From Mesorhizobium sp. B4-1-4 (GTDB taxonomy: Bacteria > Pseudomonadota > Alphaproteobacteria > Rhizobiales > Rhizobiaceae): a stretch of 64,000 nt of DNA. Positions 28,983 to 37,342 of the stretch are shown here, in pieces (position 1 is the first letter of the stretch; each line of letters opens with the position of its first letter). The stretch covers positions 1,798,001 to 1,862,000 of the forward strand of contig NZ_CP083950.1 of NCBI RefSeq assembly GCF_006439395.2, given 5' to 3'. The position numbers and the translations under genes were made by a program. The notes under the pieces were generated by a model that searched no databases, had not been told where the DNA came from, and worked only from the letters and a program-made list of their open reading frames with translations.

Positions 28983-31204
28983 GCCCCGCCCCTCGCCTGA
29001 TCCGACTGCAGCGCCCAGAGCCGGGCGTAGAGGCCGCCTTTGCGCGCGAGGAGTTCCTCGTGGCTTCCAATCTCGACGATCGCGCCCCTTTCCATTCCGA
29101 CGATGCGCGTGCATGGGCGCACCGCCGCCAAGCGATGGGCGATGATCAGCACCGTGCGGCCGCGCACGATCGCGCGCATGTTCTCCTGGACGATGCGCTC
29201 GCTCTCGTAGTCCAGCGCCGAGGTCGCTTCGTCGAAGATAAGGATGCGCGGATTGGTGGCGAGCGCGCGGGCGATGGCGATGCGCTGGCGCTGTCCGCCC
29301 GAGAGATTGGCGCCGCGCTCCTCGATGATCGTGTCATAGCCCTGCGGCATCTGCGCGATGAACTCGTCGGCGCCGGCGAGCCTGGCCGCCTCAATAACCC
29401 ATGCCCGCGCCACGGCGGGATCGCCGAGCGCGATGTTTTCGTGAATTGACCGGTTGAACAGGATGTTCTCCTGCAACACGACGCCGATCTGGCGGCGAAG
29501 CCAACCCGGATCGAGCTGGGCGATGTCGATGCCGTCGAGCATGATCTGGCCTGCCTGCGGCGAATAGAGCCGTTGCACCACCTTGACCAGCGTCGACTTG
29601 CCGGAGCCCGACGCACCGACAAAGCCGATGACTTCGCCCGGGGCGATCGACAGCGTGACATTGCGCAGCGCCTCAGCCGCGTCGGGCCGATAGCGAAGCG
29701 ACACGCCGCGCAGGTCGATCCCGCCCCTCGGCGGCGGCAGCGTCAGCAGGTTCTGAGGCATCGGTTCTGGCGGCGTGTTCAGGATGTCGCCGAGCCGCGC
29801 CACCGAAACCTGCACCTGCTGGAAGTCCTGCCAGAGCTGAGCGAGGCGAAGAATCGGGGCAACGACCTGGGAGGCGATCATGTTGAACGCGATCAGTTCG
29901 CCGACCGTCATCGCGCCGTTGATCACCGCCTGTGCGCCGAAGAGCAGGATCAGCGCCGTCGTCACCTTGCTGACATACTGGATGAGGTTCTGTCCGAGCG
30001 CGCCGGTGACACCGGCATCGAACGAGGTGCGGACATAGGACGCGAGCCGCTCTTCCCATTGCGCCTGCATCATCGGCTCGACGCTCGCCGCCTTCAGCGT
30101 CGGCGCTCCGACAATCGATTCGACAAGAAACTGCTGCGAGCGCGCGCCGCGGTTGAACTTTTCATTGATCTGCTCGCGAAGAATCGGGCGGATCAGCACC
30201 GCAATCAGGAGATAGACGGGGATCGTCCCGAGCACCACCAGCGTCAGTGTGGGCGAATAGATGAACATCACGACGAAGAAGATCGCCGTGAAGACGAGGT
30301 CGAGCAGCGAGGTCAGGCCTTGTCCGGTTAGGAAGCCGCGGATCGTCTCGAGTTCGCGCACGCGCGCAACCGTCTGACCGGTTGCGCGCGTCTCGAAATA
30401 AGCGAGGGGCAGGCGAAAGAGGTGGTGGAACAGGCGCCGGCCGAGCTCGACATCCATTCGGTTGGTTGTATGGCTCAGCGTATAGGCGCGCAGGAATTGC
30501 AGGACCGACTCGAACAGTCCCAGCGTCATCAGGCCGACGATCAGCACCGTCAGGGTGGACACCCCCTTATGCACCAGCACCTTGTCGACGATGAGCTGGA
30601 AGAACACCGGCGTGATAAGCGCGAACAGCTGCACGAAGAGCGATGCGATCACGACCTGGGCGAGAGGCCGCCGGTAACGCAGGATCGAGGGCAGGAGCCA
30701 GCGGAATCCGAAAGTTCTGGGATCGGTTCCCGCGCCGCCAAGGCGGCGCGTGACCAGAACCACTTCGCCCGAGGAGAGCGCGGCAATGTCCTCGATCGGC
30801 AATTCCCGGGCAATGCGGACGATCGGATCGAGCAGCCGCGCGAGCCCCTTCGTGGGGGAGGCCGCCAGGACGCCGAAGGTGCCGTCCTTGAGGCCGATCA
30901 TCGCGGGATAGGGAACGGCGGCAAGGCGCTTCGCCTTGACACTGCGCAGGACGCGCGAGCGCAGATCCAGACTGATGGCGCCGCGGACGATATCCTCGGC
31001 CGCGGCGAATCGCCCCGTCAGCGCGAGCTGATGGCGCATTTGCGCCGGGTCGGCGGCGATGCGGTAGTATCCCGCGATCACCGCCAGCCCGGCCAGGCCA
31101 GAATCCATCGGCGTGAATAGCGGCGGCGCGGGTTCGACCCTGGACAGCTCGGCCGGGGCACGCGCTGCCTCGGGCGGCTCGGCCTGCGCGCTCAGGTCGG
31201 TCAT
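28979..31204 (-). CDS. Type I secretion ABC transporter with inactive C39-like domain (HlyB type)
   Basis: A 741-residue exporter: N-terminal C39 peptidase-like domain, six-helix transmembrane domain (~165-440) and ATPase (Walker A GASGSGKST, signature LSGGQRQ, Walker B ILIFDEATSALD, H-loop IIAHR). In the peptidase-like domain the motif is DSGLAGL where active enzymes have DCG, and the later catalytic His is also missing. It should therefore bind but not cut its substrate, as in HlyB. ATG 31204 is preferred. In-frame GTG (31225, 31231) and TTG 31237 codons lie closer to the terminator T-run, and the start is uncertain. It follows the exoprotein gene. Confidence 0.92.
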   Translation of the reverse strand: MTDLSAQAEPPEAARAPAELSRVEPAPPLFTPMDSGLAGLAVIAGYYRIAADPAQMRHQLALTGRFAAAEDIVRGAISLDLRSRVLRSVKAKRLAAVPYPAMIGLKDGTFGVLAASPTKGLARLLDPIVRIARELPIEDIAALSSGEVVLVTRRLGGAGTDPRTFGFRWLLPSILRYRRPLAQVVIASLFVQLFALITPVFFQLIVDKVLVHKGVSTLTVLIVGLMTLGLFESVLQFLRAYTLSHTTNRMDVELGRRLFHHLFRLPLAYFETRATGQTVARVRELETIRGFLTGQGLTSLLDLVFTAIFFVVMFIYSPTLTLVVLGTIPVYLLIAVLIRPILREQINEKFNRGARSQQFLVESIVGAPTLKAASVEPMMQAQWEERLASYVRTSFDAGVTGALGQNLIQYVSKVTTALILLFGAQAVINGAMTVGELIAFNMIASQVVAPILRLAQLWQDFQQVQVSVARLGDILNTPPEPMPQNLLTLPPPRGGIDLRGVSLRYRPDAAEALRNVTLSIAPGEVIGFVGASGSGKSTLVKVVQRLYSPQAGQIMLDGIDIAQLDPGWLRRQIGVVLQENILFNRSIHENIALGDPAVARAWVIEAARLAGADEFIAQMPQGYDTIIEERGANLSGGQRQRIAIARALATNPRILIFDEATSALDYESERIVQENMRAIVRGRTVLIIAHRLAAVRPCTRIVGMERGAIVEIGSHEELLARKGGLYARLWALQSDQARGGA

Positions 31205-31235
31205 GTCGCTGTTCGCTTGGTCCACTGCCACCCCC

Positions 31236-31268
31236 AAAAAAGGGCCGAGCCGGGTTACCGGCTCGGCC
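31236..31268 (-). terminator. Rho-independent terminator between exoprotein and exporter genes
   Basis: On the minus strand, an 11-bp perfect stem GGCCGAGCCGG / CCGGCTCGGCC with a 4-nt loop is followed by a run of six T (31236-31241). It lies 9 bp after the exoprotein stop. This arrangement recalls the terminator between hlyA and hlyB, where read-through gives low exporter and high substrate expression. Confidence 0.92.
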
Positions 31269-31277
31269 GAAGCATCC

Positions 31278-34200
31278 CTAGACAGTGGGCGCTGTCAGGT
31301 TGATGTTGAGTGTGCCGGTCGAAGCCTCGACCAGGCTTCCGCTCTGGAGGTTGGTGCCGCTGCTGTACGCGTCATAGTCCTGCAGCGCGAGGTTGAACGC
31401 CATATTGACGTCGGAGCCTGCGATGAAGGTTCCGGCGCTCACCGGGCCCACGTCGAACGAGTGATTGGCGTTGTTGTAAGTCGTGTCGACGTTGGTAGCG
31501 ACCAGGCGGTCGAACCCGTCGGCGGTGCTGGCGAGGATATAGACGCCAGGAATGTATTTGAGGCCCTCCACATCCACGCCCTTGACGTCCCCCGTCGGTG
31601 CGAAATTGAACGTCACGGACTCGGTCTTGCCGCCGGAGGTGATCGATTTCGTCCCAGTCCCGGTGAAATCGGCGAGGACTGTCTCATTACCACTGCTGTC
31701 AAAGGTCACGAGCTTGACTTCGGTGATCGCGTCCTGACCCGAATCGCTCGGGAACGTCCCTCCTTGGGCGAGCGGGCCTTGAACGACGTCGTAGGCGTCG
31801 AGGCGAATGTCGACGGTCGCGTTCGGGCCGCCCGACCCATTGACTTGGGCCAGGGTAAAGCCGCTGTCGTTGACCTCGTAGTGACCGGCATAGCCGAGAG
31901 TGCCGAGGGACTTCAGGTCGTTCGTGGTGTTGATCGAATGGACGTCGTTGACGAAGTCGATCCGGATGGCGTTGCCGTCCTTGACCGACTGGGCGTCAGT
32001 GCCGGTGCCGATCGAACTGGGGTTGACCGTGTCCGTGCCGGCAGTCTTGCCGGTGAAGACCACCGACATGCCCGGGGTGACCGGCTGCTTCGTCGTCGGG
32101 TTGAACGGCAACGAGAACCAGGCGTAGTCGCCTGCCGGAACGTCGGCGAAGTCGCTGAACAGGGTATGCGAGCCGTTGCCGATCGCCTGCAGCATGTCGA
32201 ACGTGTACTGATTGTTGGCCGGATCGGTCGTGATGGTGAACACGTCGTCCGCAGCGTTCACGCCGGTGGAGTCGGTCGTCGCAGTCAGCGTGCCCGTGCC
32301 GAAGCCGAACAGGTAGATGGCCGACCCGTCCGCTGTTGTCAGGGGGGTCCCGGTCGCGCCGCTGTCGAGCTGGCCCGTGAGTTGCGAGCCGTTCGTGCCG
32401 GTGAAGGTCAGGGCGCCGAAGCCGTCGGCCCCGGCGTGGTCATCGATGTTCAGGGCGGAGTACGGATCATTCGCACCGCCAGTCAGGTTTTTGGTGGCCG
32501 TCGAGCCGGCGGCGTCCTGGATGTTGTCCGCACTGGCGATCGGCACCGGCGTGAAGTTTTCCGGCACGTCGTCGACGACCGTCACCGTCAGCGCCGCGAG
32601 GGCGGCGGTGGCCGTACTGCCGTCGGCGTCGGTCGCCTGGACGATCGAACCGAAGTCGATCTCGGTCGACTTCGAGTCGCTCGCGCCCGGCGCATGATCG
32701 ACAGGCGCGTCGAGCGTGAAGGTGAAATCGCCGGCGTTCGCGCCGTTCTCGGTCAGCGCGAGCGTGAACACGGTGGTAGTAGCCGCTCCGACGGTGTAGG
32801 AGGCGGTCAAGGTGTCGGTGGTGGTATCGACCGAATAGGACAACGCGTGCCCGCCCGACTCGAGGTTCTGGCTCGTCAGGCTGGATGTATCGCTTGAAAG
32901 CCCGTAGGTGAGCGGCTTGTCGACGCCCGGGTTGAAGAGCGTCGAGACCGAGCCCGTGCCGGTGGTCGCGCTGGTCGGGTCGTCCAGCGCGACCAGTCCG
33001 TCCTCGTAGACCGTCTTCGCCACCGTGCTCGTGCTGGCGGTCGGCACGCTGTCCTCGAAGATGATGTGCGAGCCGACTTCCTGGGTCTCGGTGGTGGGCG
33101 TCGTCGTCGTCTGCGTTTGCGTGACGTTGAGGATGTCGAAACCCGCGCCCTTGGGCGGGTTGGTGTTTACGACCACGAACTGGTCGAATTGCGCGCCGCT
33201 CAGGGAGGTGAATCGGACCTTCTCGCCCACGGTGAGGCCGTTGACGATCCCATTGGGGGCGCTGGGGGGGCCGCCGAAGGTGATGCCGTTTTGTGCGCCA
33301 GCTATGGCCGAATCGGCGAGCAGGGTCGTCCCTCTGTAGACTTGGATGTCGCCGAGCGCGACCAGGTTGGTGGACGTGCTCGTCTCCGTGCTGCCGAATG
33401 GGGTGGTGGTGCTGGTCTCGTTCTGAGCAATGATCTGCACGTTCACCGACCTGCCAGTGGGGGTTACCTGGCTGATGTCGAAGCTCGCCCCCGTTCCTTC
33501 TGTATAGGCGAGGGTGTTGAGTGAACCGTCGGTGAGGAAGGCCTTGTCCTTCGTCGAGCCGCCCGAGAAACTCGAGACGAAATCGAAGCGCAAGGCCCCG
33601 CCGGGAGTGATCGACTGGGTGTTGCTGCCGTCACCGACCGAACTGGTGTTGACGGTGTCGGGGCTGGACGTGCTCGTGTCGAGCCCGGTCATGAGGACCT
33701 TCGCCGTTCCGTCGCTGCTCGTGAACGACAGCCAATAGTTTTGTCCGGGCTTCTTGGTGCCGATGTTGAACGATGTGGTGGTGGTGGAGCTGGACGATCC
33801 GCTGACGTAGACGTGGTCGGAGAGATTGAGGGTGTTGAGGTCCTCGCTCGCCGTGGGGTTCTTGTTGGTGAGGGCTTCGTACTGCACGACCCAGATCGTC
33901 GCGCCGCTGCTCGTTGGCTGCAGCAGGAGGGCGAAGGCGACCGTGCCGTTTGGGTCCGCGCCATCGACGTTCCCCTCGCGGCCGAGCACGATGTCGAGGT
34001 TCGAGTCGGAATAGAGGAAGATCTCGTTGCCGTCGATGGCCTTGGAGCCGGAGTCGACGCCGTTCAACGCCAAGCCGCTGCCGTCGGTGAATCGCAAATT
34101 CTGGTCGGTCGTGCTGACGATCGTCGTGTCCTCGGAGATGCCGATCGCCTTGGTCGTACCGCTGGCGGTGGTCGTATCGGGATAAATGCCGAGCGCCGTC

Positions 34201-34349
34201 AGCCTGTCCCCGAGCGGGGATGAAATATTGGTCTGGAAAGTGTATAGCGTGACGTTGTCGTCGGAATCGGTGGCGTCGCTGTCCGTCGCAAGAGTTGTCA
34301 GTCCTAGGTTTTCGTCCTCAATGACTTTGCCGAAGATGGTAATTGACAT
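31278..34349 (-). CDS. Large cysteine-free secreted protein with T1SS-143/DUF5801-like domains
   Basis: A 1023-residue acidic protein rich in Ser, Thr, Gly and Asp, with no cysteine, as expected of a type I secretion substrate. There is no N-terminal signal peptide and no GGxGxDxxx calcium-binding nonapeptides. Residues ~40-160 (DPNGTVAFALLL, WVVQYEAL) and ~430-595 (VFTLALTENGANAGDFTFTL, TEIDFGSIVQATDADGS) resemble DUF5801/T1SS-143 repeats of giant rhizobial adhesins. Two related modules of ~210 residues lie at about 204-408 and 741-972. The uncleaved secretion signal should be in the last ~60 residues (ending TLNINLTAPTV). Adhesion or matrix function is inference. Confidence 0.85.
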   Translation of the reverse strand: MSITIFGKVIEDENLGLTTLATDSDATDSDDNVTLYTFQTNISSPLGDRLTALGIYPDTTTASGTTKAIGISEDTTIVSTTDQNLRFTDGSGLALNGVDSGSKAIDGNEIFLYSDSNLDIVLGREGNVDGADPNGTVAFALLLQPTSSGATIWVVQYEALTNKNPTASEDLNTLNLSDHVYVSGSSSSTTTTSFNIGTKKPGQNYWLSFTSSDGTAKVLMTGLDTSTSSPDTVNTSSVGDGSNTQSITPGGALRFDFVSSFSGGSTKDKAFLTDGSLNTLAYTEGTGASFDISQVTPTGRSVNVQIIAQNETSTTTPFGSTETSTSTNLVALGDIQVYRGTTLLADSAIAGAQNGITFGGPPSAPNGIVNGLTVGEKVRFTSLSGAQFDQFVVVNTNPPKGAGFDILNVTQTQTTTTPTTETQEVGSHIIFEDSVPTASTSTVAKTVYEDGLVALDDPTSATTGTGSVSTLFNPGVDKPLTYGLSSDTSSLTSQNLESGGHALSYSVDTTTDTLTASYTVGAATTTVFTLALTENGANAGDFTFTLDAPVDHAPGASDSKSTEIDFGSIVQATDADGSTATAALAALTVTVVDDVPENFTPVPIASADNIQDAAGSTATKNLTGGANDPYSALNIDDHAGADGFGALTFTGTNGSQLTGQLDSGATGTPLTTADGSAIYLFGFGTGTLTATTDSTGVNAADDVFTITTDPANNQYTFDMLQAIGNGSHTLFSDFADVPAGDYAWFSLPFNPTTKQPVTPGMSVVFTGKTAGTDTVNPSSIGTGTDAQSVKDGNAIRIDFVNDVHSINTTNDLKSLGTLGYAGHYEVNDSGFTLAQVNGSGGPNATVDIRLDAYDVVQGPLAQGGTFPSDSGQDAITEVKLVTFDSSGNETVLADFTGTGTKSITSGGKTESVTFNFAPTGDVKGVDVEGLKYIPGVYILASTADGFDRLVATNVDTTYNNANHSFDVGPVSAGTFIAGSDVNMAFNLALQDYDAYSSGTNLQSGSLVEASTGTLNINLTAPTV

Positions 34350-34364
34350 GGTGTACCTCCCTGC

Positions 34365-34664
34365 TCAGCGGCCAATGCGCCGGAGCGTTCCTGTTTGCAG
34401 TTGATTTCCGATGATCACTGAACCCATCCAAGCGGATGGGGCGGCGACGGCGGTGATGGTTTCCGCCGCGTTTGCCGTGGCCTGCACGAAGTCGGCCTGA
34501 AAGCTGACCTCCGGTGAGGTCAGTCCGCCCAGACCGTCGCGACTTGGAAGATATTGCGGCGTGGTGTTGGCGCTGTACGGCGCAACGGACCGATCGATAT
34601 CGTCGTCCGTTAGGTCGGTGGGCTCGTCGACTAGGATGTCCTGGATCAGGATGTCGAGCGCCAT
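34365..34664 (-). CDS. Unknown 99-residue protein leading the type I secretion operon
   Basis: Starts MALDILIQDILVDEPTDLTD after a good ribosome-binding site (GGGAGA) and stops 15 bp before the large exoprotein gene, so it is almost surely co-transcribed. The N-terminal third is acidic (DEPTDLTDDDID); the C-terminal part (FVQATANAAETITAVAAPSAWMGSVIIG) is mildly hydrophobic and ends in basic TLRRIGR. It has no signal peptide, no cysteine and no family I recognise. It could be a second exported polypeptide, a dedicated chaperone or a regulator. The open frame extends to 34748 but lacks a better start. Confidence 0.65.
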   Translation of the reverse strand: MALDILIQDILVDEPTDLTDDDIDRSVAPYSANTTPQYLPSRDGLGGLTSPEVSFQADFVQATANAAETITAVAAPSAWMGSVIIGNQLQTGTLRRIGR

Positions 34665-35207
34665 CGAGATTCTCCCTGGTTTAATGCGGCAGGCGCAAAT
34701 CGGCCCCAACGCCGGCAACCGGCCGCATGGGCGCGCATCCGCCGGCAAGGCAGGCGCTACGCGTCCTCGTTAAAGAAACTGGAGTAGTGGAATGGATCGG
34801 GGGAAGGGCGTCGAGGGCGTTCCAAGCCCTTCGCTCATGCCCCGATCAGGCATTTCTGCGAGGACGCATCCTGCGCGCGTGGATCATCCGCAGCCGGCGG
34901 ATGCTATCAGGCAAGAAATAGGCCATGATGATGACCCCCTCCCTAGCACGCCCCCAATGTGGATGCCTGCCTCCCTTTATTAGCAAGAGCTAAAAAACTA
35001 CTCCAATTTGTGGATAATTCAATATGCCTCTTGCATTTTGAAATAAATTGTGAGTCTAAACCGATTCAAACGAGCGGCAAACAAACCGCAGGGTCGCGGC
35101 AATGCTCGCCCGGCAAGCGTTTGAAAAGCAATGACAAGATCATAGGCTTGGGCCGCAGTTCATTGGGTCAACACTGACCGGCCTTGCCAGAAACGAATAA
35201 AATCAAG
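34665..35207. other. AT-richer intergenic region upstream of the secretion operon and dusA
   Basis: About 540 bp between divergent genes. The part from ~34,960 to ~35,075 is clearly more AT-rich than the rest of the window (for example CTAAAAAACTACTCC and AATAAATTGTG), suiting promoters or a nucleoid-protein silencing site. Small frames look non-coding. I found no convincing palindrome or RNA gene. Confidence 0.5.
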
Positions 35208-36197
35208 ATGCTGGAAGCAAAACTCGCAATCGCGCCGATGATGGACTGGACGGATCGCCATTGCCGGTTCTTCCATCGCCAGCTGACGAGCCGTGCGCTG
35301 CTTTATACAGAAATGGTGGTCGCCGACGCAGTTATCCAAGGTGCGCGCGAAAGGCTGCTCGGCTTCGATGCGGCGGAACATCCCGTCGCCTTGCAGCTCG
35401 GCGGCTCTGATCCCGCAAAACTTGCCGAGGCGGCGCGCGTCGGCGAGGCCTTCGGGTATGACGAGATCAATCTCAACGTTGGTTGCCCGTCCGACCGCGT
35501 TCAGTCGGGCACATTCGGCGCCTGTCTGATGAAAGTGCCCGACCTCGTCGCCGACTGCGTCGCGGCGATGAAGGCGACGGTAGCAATACCCGTCGCGGTC
35601 AAGTGCCGGATCGGCGTTGACGAACAGGATCCGGAGCCGGCACTCGATGCGCTGGCGGACGGGGTTTTCGATGCCGGCGCCGACGCTTTGTGGGTGCATG
35701 CACGCAAGGCGTGGCTCGAAGGATTGAGTCCCAAGGAAAACCGGGACATCCCGCCGCTCGACTATAACAGGGTCTATCGGCTGAAGGCTGGAAAACCGAA
35801 TAAATTCATCGGCATCAATGGCGGCATTCAGTCGCTTGAAGAAGCGCGCGTGCATCTCGACCATGTCGACGGCGCCATGCTTGGCCGCGCCGCCTACCAC
35901 GCGCCCGGCATTCTGGCCGGCGTCGATGCCGCCTTCTACGGCGCGAAGCCCGAAGCGTTCGATTTCGCCGCGCTGATCGATGCGATGGCGGACTATGCGG
36001 CACACCACATCGAGCAGGGCGGGCGGCTGGGCCATGTCACCCGCCATATGGTCGGGCTGTTCCATGGGCTGCCCGGTGCGCGGCGCTACCGCCAGATCCT
36101 GTCGACGGACGCGACGCGGCCCGGTGCCGGGCCAGTCGTGCTGAAGAAGGCTTTCGAGGCTGTCGAGTTCGGCGGAGCCGCAGCCGAAGCGGCCTGA
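35208..36197 (+). CDS. dusA: tRNA-dihydrouridine(20/20a) synthase DusA
   Basis: An FMN enzyme reducing uridine to dihydrouridine in the tRNA D-loop. The 329 residues begin MLEAKLAIAPMMDWTDRHCRF, followed by LLYTEMVVADAVIQG, EINLNVGCPSDRVQSGTFGA (catalytic Cys) and VHARKAWLEGLSPKENR, the DusA-specific block. A TTG at 35184 is in frame, but ATG 35208 gives the usual length. It converges on the protease gene with a 2-bp gap. Confidence 0.95.
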   Translation: MLEAKLAIAPMMDWTDRHCRFFHRQLTSRALLYTEMVVADAVIQGARERLLGFDAAEHPVALQLGGSDPAKLAEAARVGEAFGYDEINLNVGCPSDRVQSGTFGACLMKVPDLVADCVAAMKATVAIPVAVKCRIGVDEQDPEPALDALADGVFDAGADALWVHARKAWLEGLSPKENRDIPPLDYNRVYRLKAGKPNKFIGINGGIQSLEEARVHLDHVDGAMLGRAAYHAPGILAGVDAAFYGAKPEAFDFAALIDAMADYAAHHIEQGGRLGHVTRHMVGLFHGLPGARRYRQILSTDATRPGAGPVVLKKAFEAVEFGGAAAEAA

Positions 36198-36199
36198 CC

Positions 36200-36907
36200 T
36201 CAATCCCTGAGAATCATACGATCGCCGCGCACGTCGAAACCCGACAGCGAGCCGATGAAATTCATGCCGAGCAGGCTTTGGCTCAGCATGCCGGGCGCCG
36301 CGACCATCACCGACATGTCCTTGCGCACGATGCTGCCGATCGCCACTTGGTCGGTCTTCACAGCTGCGGCGCGTGCCATGCCGTTGGCTGTCGAAACCGG
36401 TATCGTGTAGTTGAGCGCGGCCGGATTGAAGCCGGCGGCCTGCGCGTCCTCCGAGGTCAACACGGTGCTGGTCGCGCCGGTGTCGACAACGGCCCTTACC
36501 GGATTGCCATTGATCAGGATGCGCGCTTCGAAATGACCGTTTTCGGCCTTGTCGAGGGTCACGGTGGCGTGACCGTCTTCGACGCCGAGCGCCAGCGGAC
36601 TACCGGGAACGAGGCCGGCGGTGACCCGGCTGGCGATATCCTGCAGTTCGTAGCGATACTGATAGCCTGCGACCAGCGAGAGCACGATGGCCACCCAAGC
36701 GCCGAGGTTGCGGGCCATGGCGCCCAAGGGGCGGCCGGAGCGAAGCAGGCCGGCGCCGATGAGGGCGCCGAAGGCACCAAGCCAGATCAGCCGGCCGAAG
36801 TCGTAATTCTCGATGCCGAGCGTGCTGCCGGCGGAATCGTTGGTCATGAGCAGGACCACTCCTACCCCGATCACGGCCATCACTATCCAGAATAACCGGC
36901 CCATCAA
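36200..36907 (-). CDS. Membrane-anchored retropepsin-like aspartic protease (TIGR02281 family)
   Basis: A 235-residue protein with two or three N-terminal membrane helices (to about residue 85) and a C-terminal periplasmic domain. That domain carries the single catalytic motif VDTGATSTVLT and the hydrophobic LLGMNFIGSLSGF. Family members are clan AA proteases that work as dimers; the substrate is unknown. It lies 7 bp after the DUF1289 gene and probably shares its transcript. Confidence 0.88.
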   Translation of the reverse strand: MMGRLFWIVMAVIGVGVVLLMTNDSAGSTLGIENYDFGRLIWLGAFGALIGAGLLRSGRPLGAMARNLGAWVAIVLSLVAGYQYRYELQDIASRVTAGLVPGSPLALGVEDGHATVTLDKAENGHFEARILINGNPVRAVVDTGATSTVLTSEDAQAAGFNPAALNYTIPVSTANGMARAAAVKTDQVAIGSIVRKDMSVMVAAPGMLSQSLLGMNFIGSLSGFDVRGDRMILRD

Positions 36908-36914
36908 CGCCTCA

Positions 36915-37145
36915 TCAAAGTGCGTCGCGTTCGCGCGCCATGCGGGTGCGGCGCGTTTCCCGGCGAGGCCGGCGCTCGACCGTTTCCAGCCGAGCCGGCA
37001 GTTCAGCCATCACATTGCGGCGTGCTTCCTGCGTCATGCTCATCCAGGCGCCGATTTCATCGCGCGTGCGGCCGCAACCGAAGCAGAAGCCGGTTTTCAT
37101 ATCGATCGAACAGACCAGGATGCAGGGAGATTCGATGACTGTCAT
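36915..37145 (-). CDS. DUF1289 small cysteine-rich protein
   Basis: A 76-residue protein starting MTVIESPCILVCSIDMKTG, with the family's four cysteines (PCILVC...FCFGCGRT) that probably bind a metal or Fe-S cluster, followed by EIGAWMSMTQEARR and a basic tail. ATG 37145 is chosen over an open extension to 37268 because the family starts here and GAGAG lies upstream. Function unknown. Divergent from cobT. Confidence 0.88.
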   Translation of the reverse strand: MTVIESPCILVCSIDMKTGFCFGCGRTRDEIGAWMSMTQEARRNVMAELPARLETVERRPRRETRRTRMARERDAL

Positions 37146-37342
37146 GACTTTCTCTCGAGGGATCCGTGCGGAATCCGCTCTTCCACTCCCACATGGTGCA
37201 ACGGCAAAGCCAATGCAAGCCCTCGCGATCACGCCTTCCGCGGCCGCCTTTGCGGCAACCAGGGACAATGATCAGGGAAGGTTGTGCCAATCGCGCAACG
37301 CGGCTATGCCGCTCACCAACTCCAGGAATGATTGCTCACGAC

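Noticed and set aside
31113..32897. 594-codon plus-strand open frame opposite the exoprotein gene
   Set aside because: The minus-strand reading has domains, internal repeats, a start and an operon context; the plus reading has none.
37146..37342. Cobalamin riboswitch before cobT
   Set aside because: No B12-box-like sequence or the expected conserved core could be found.
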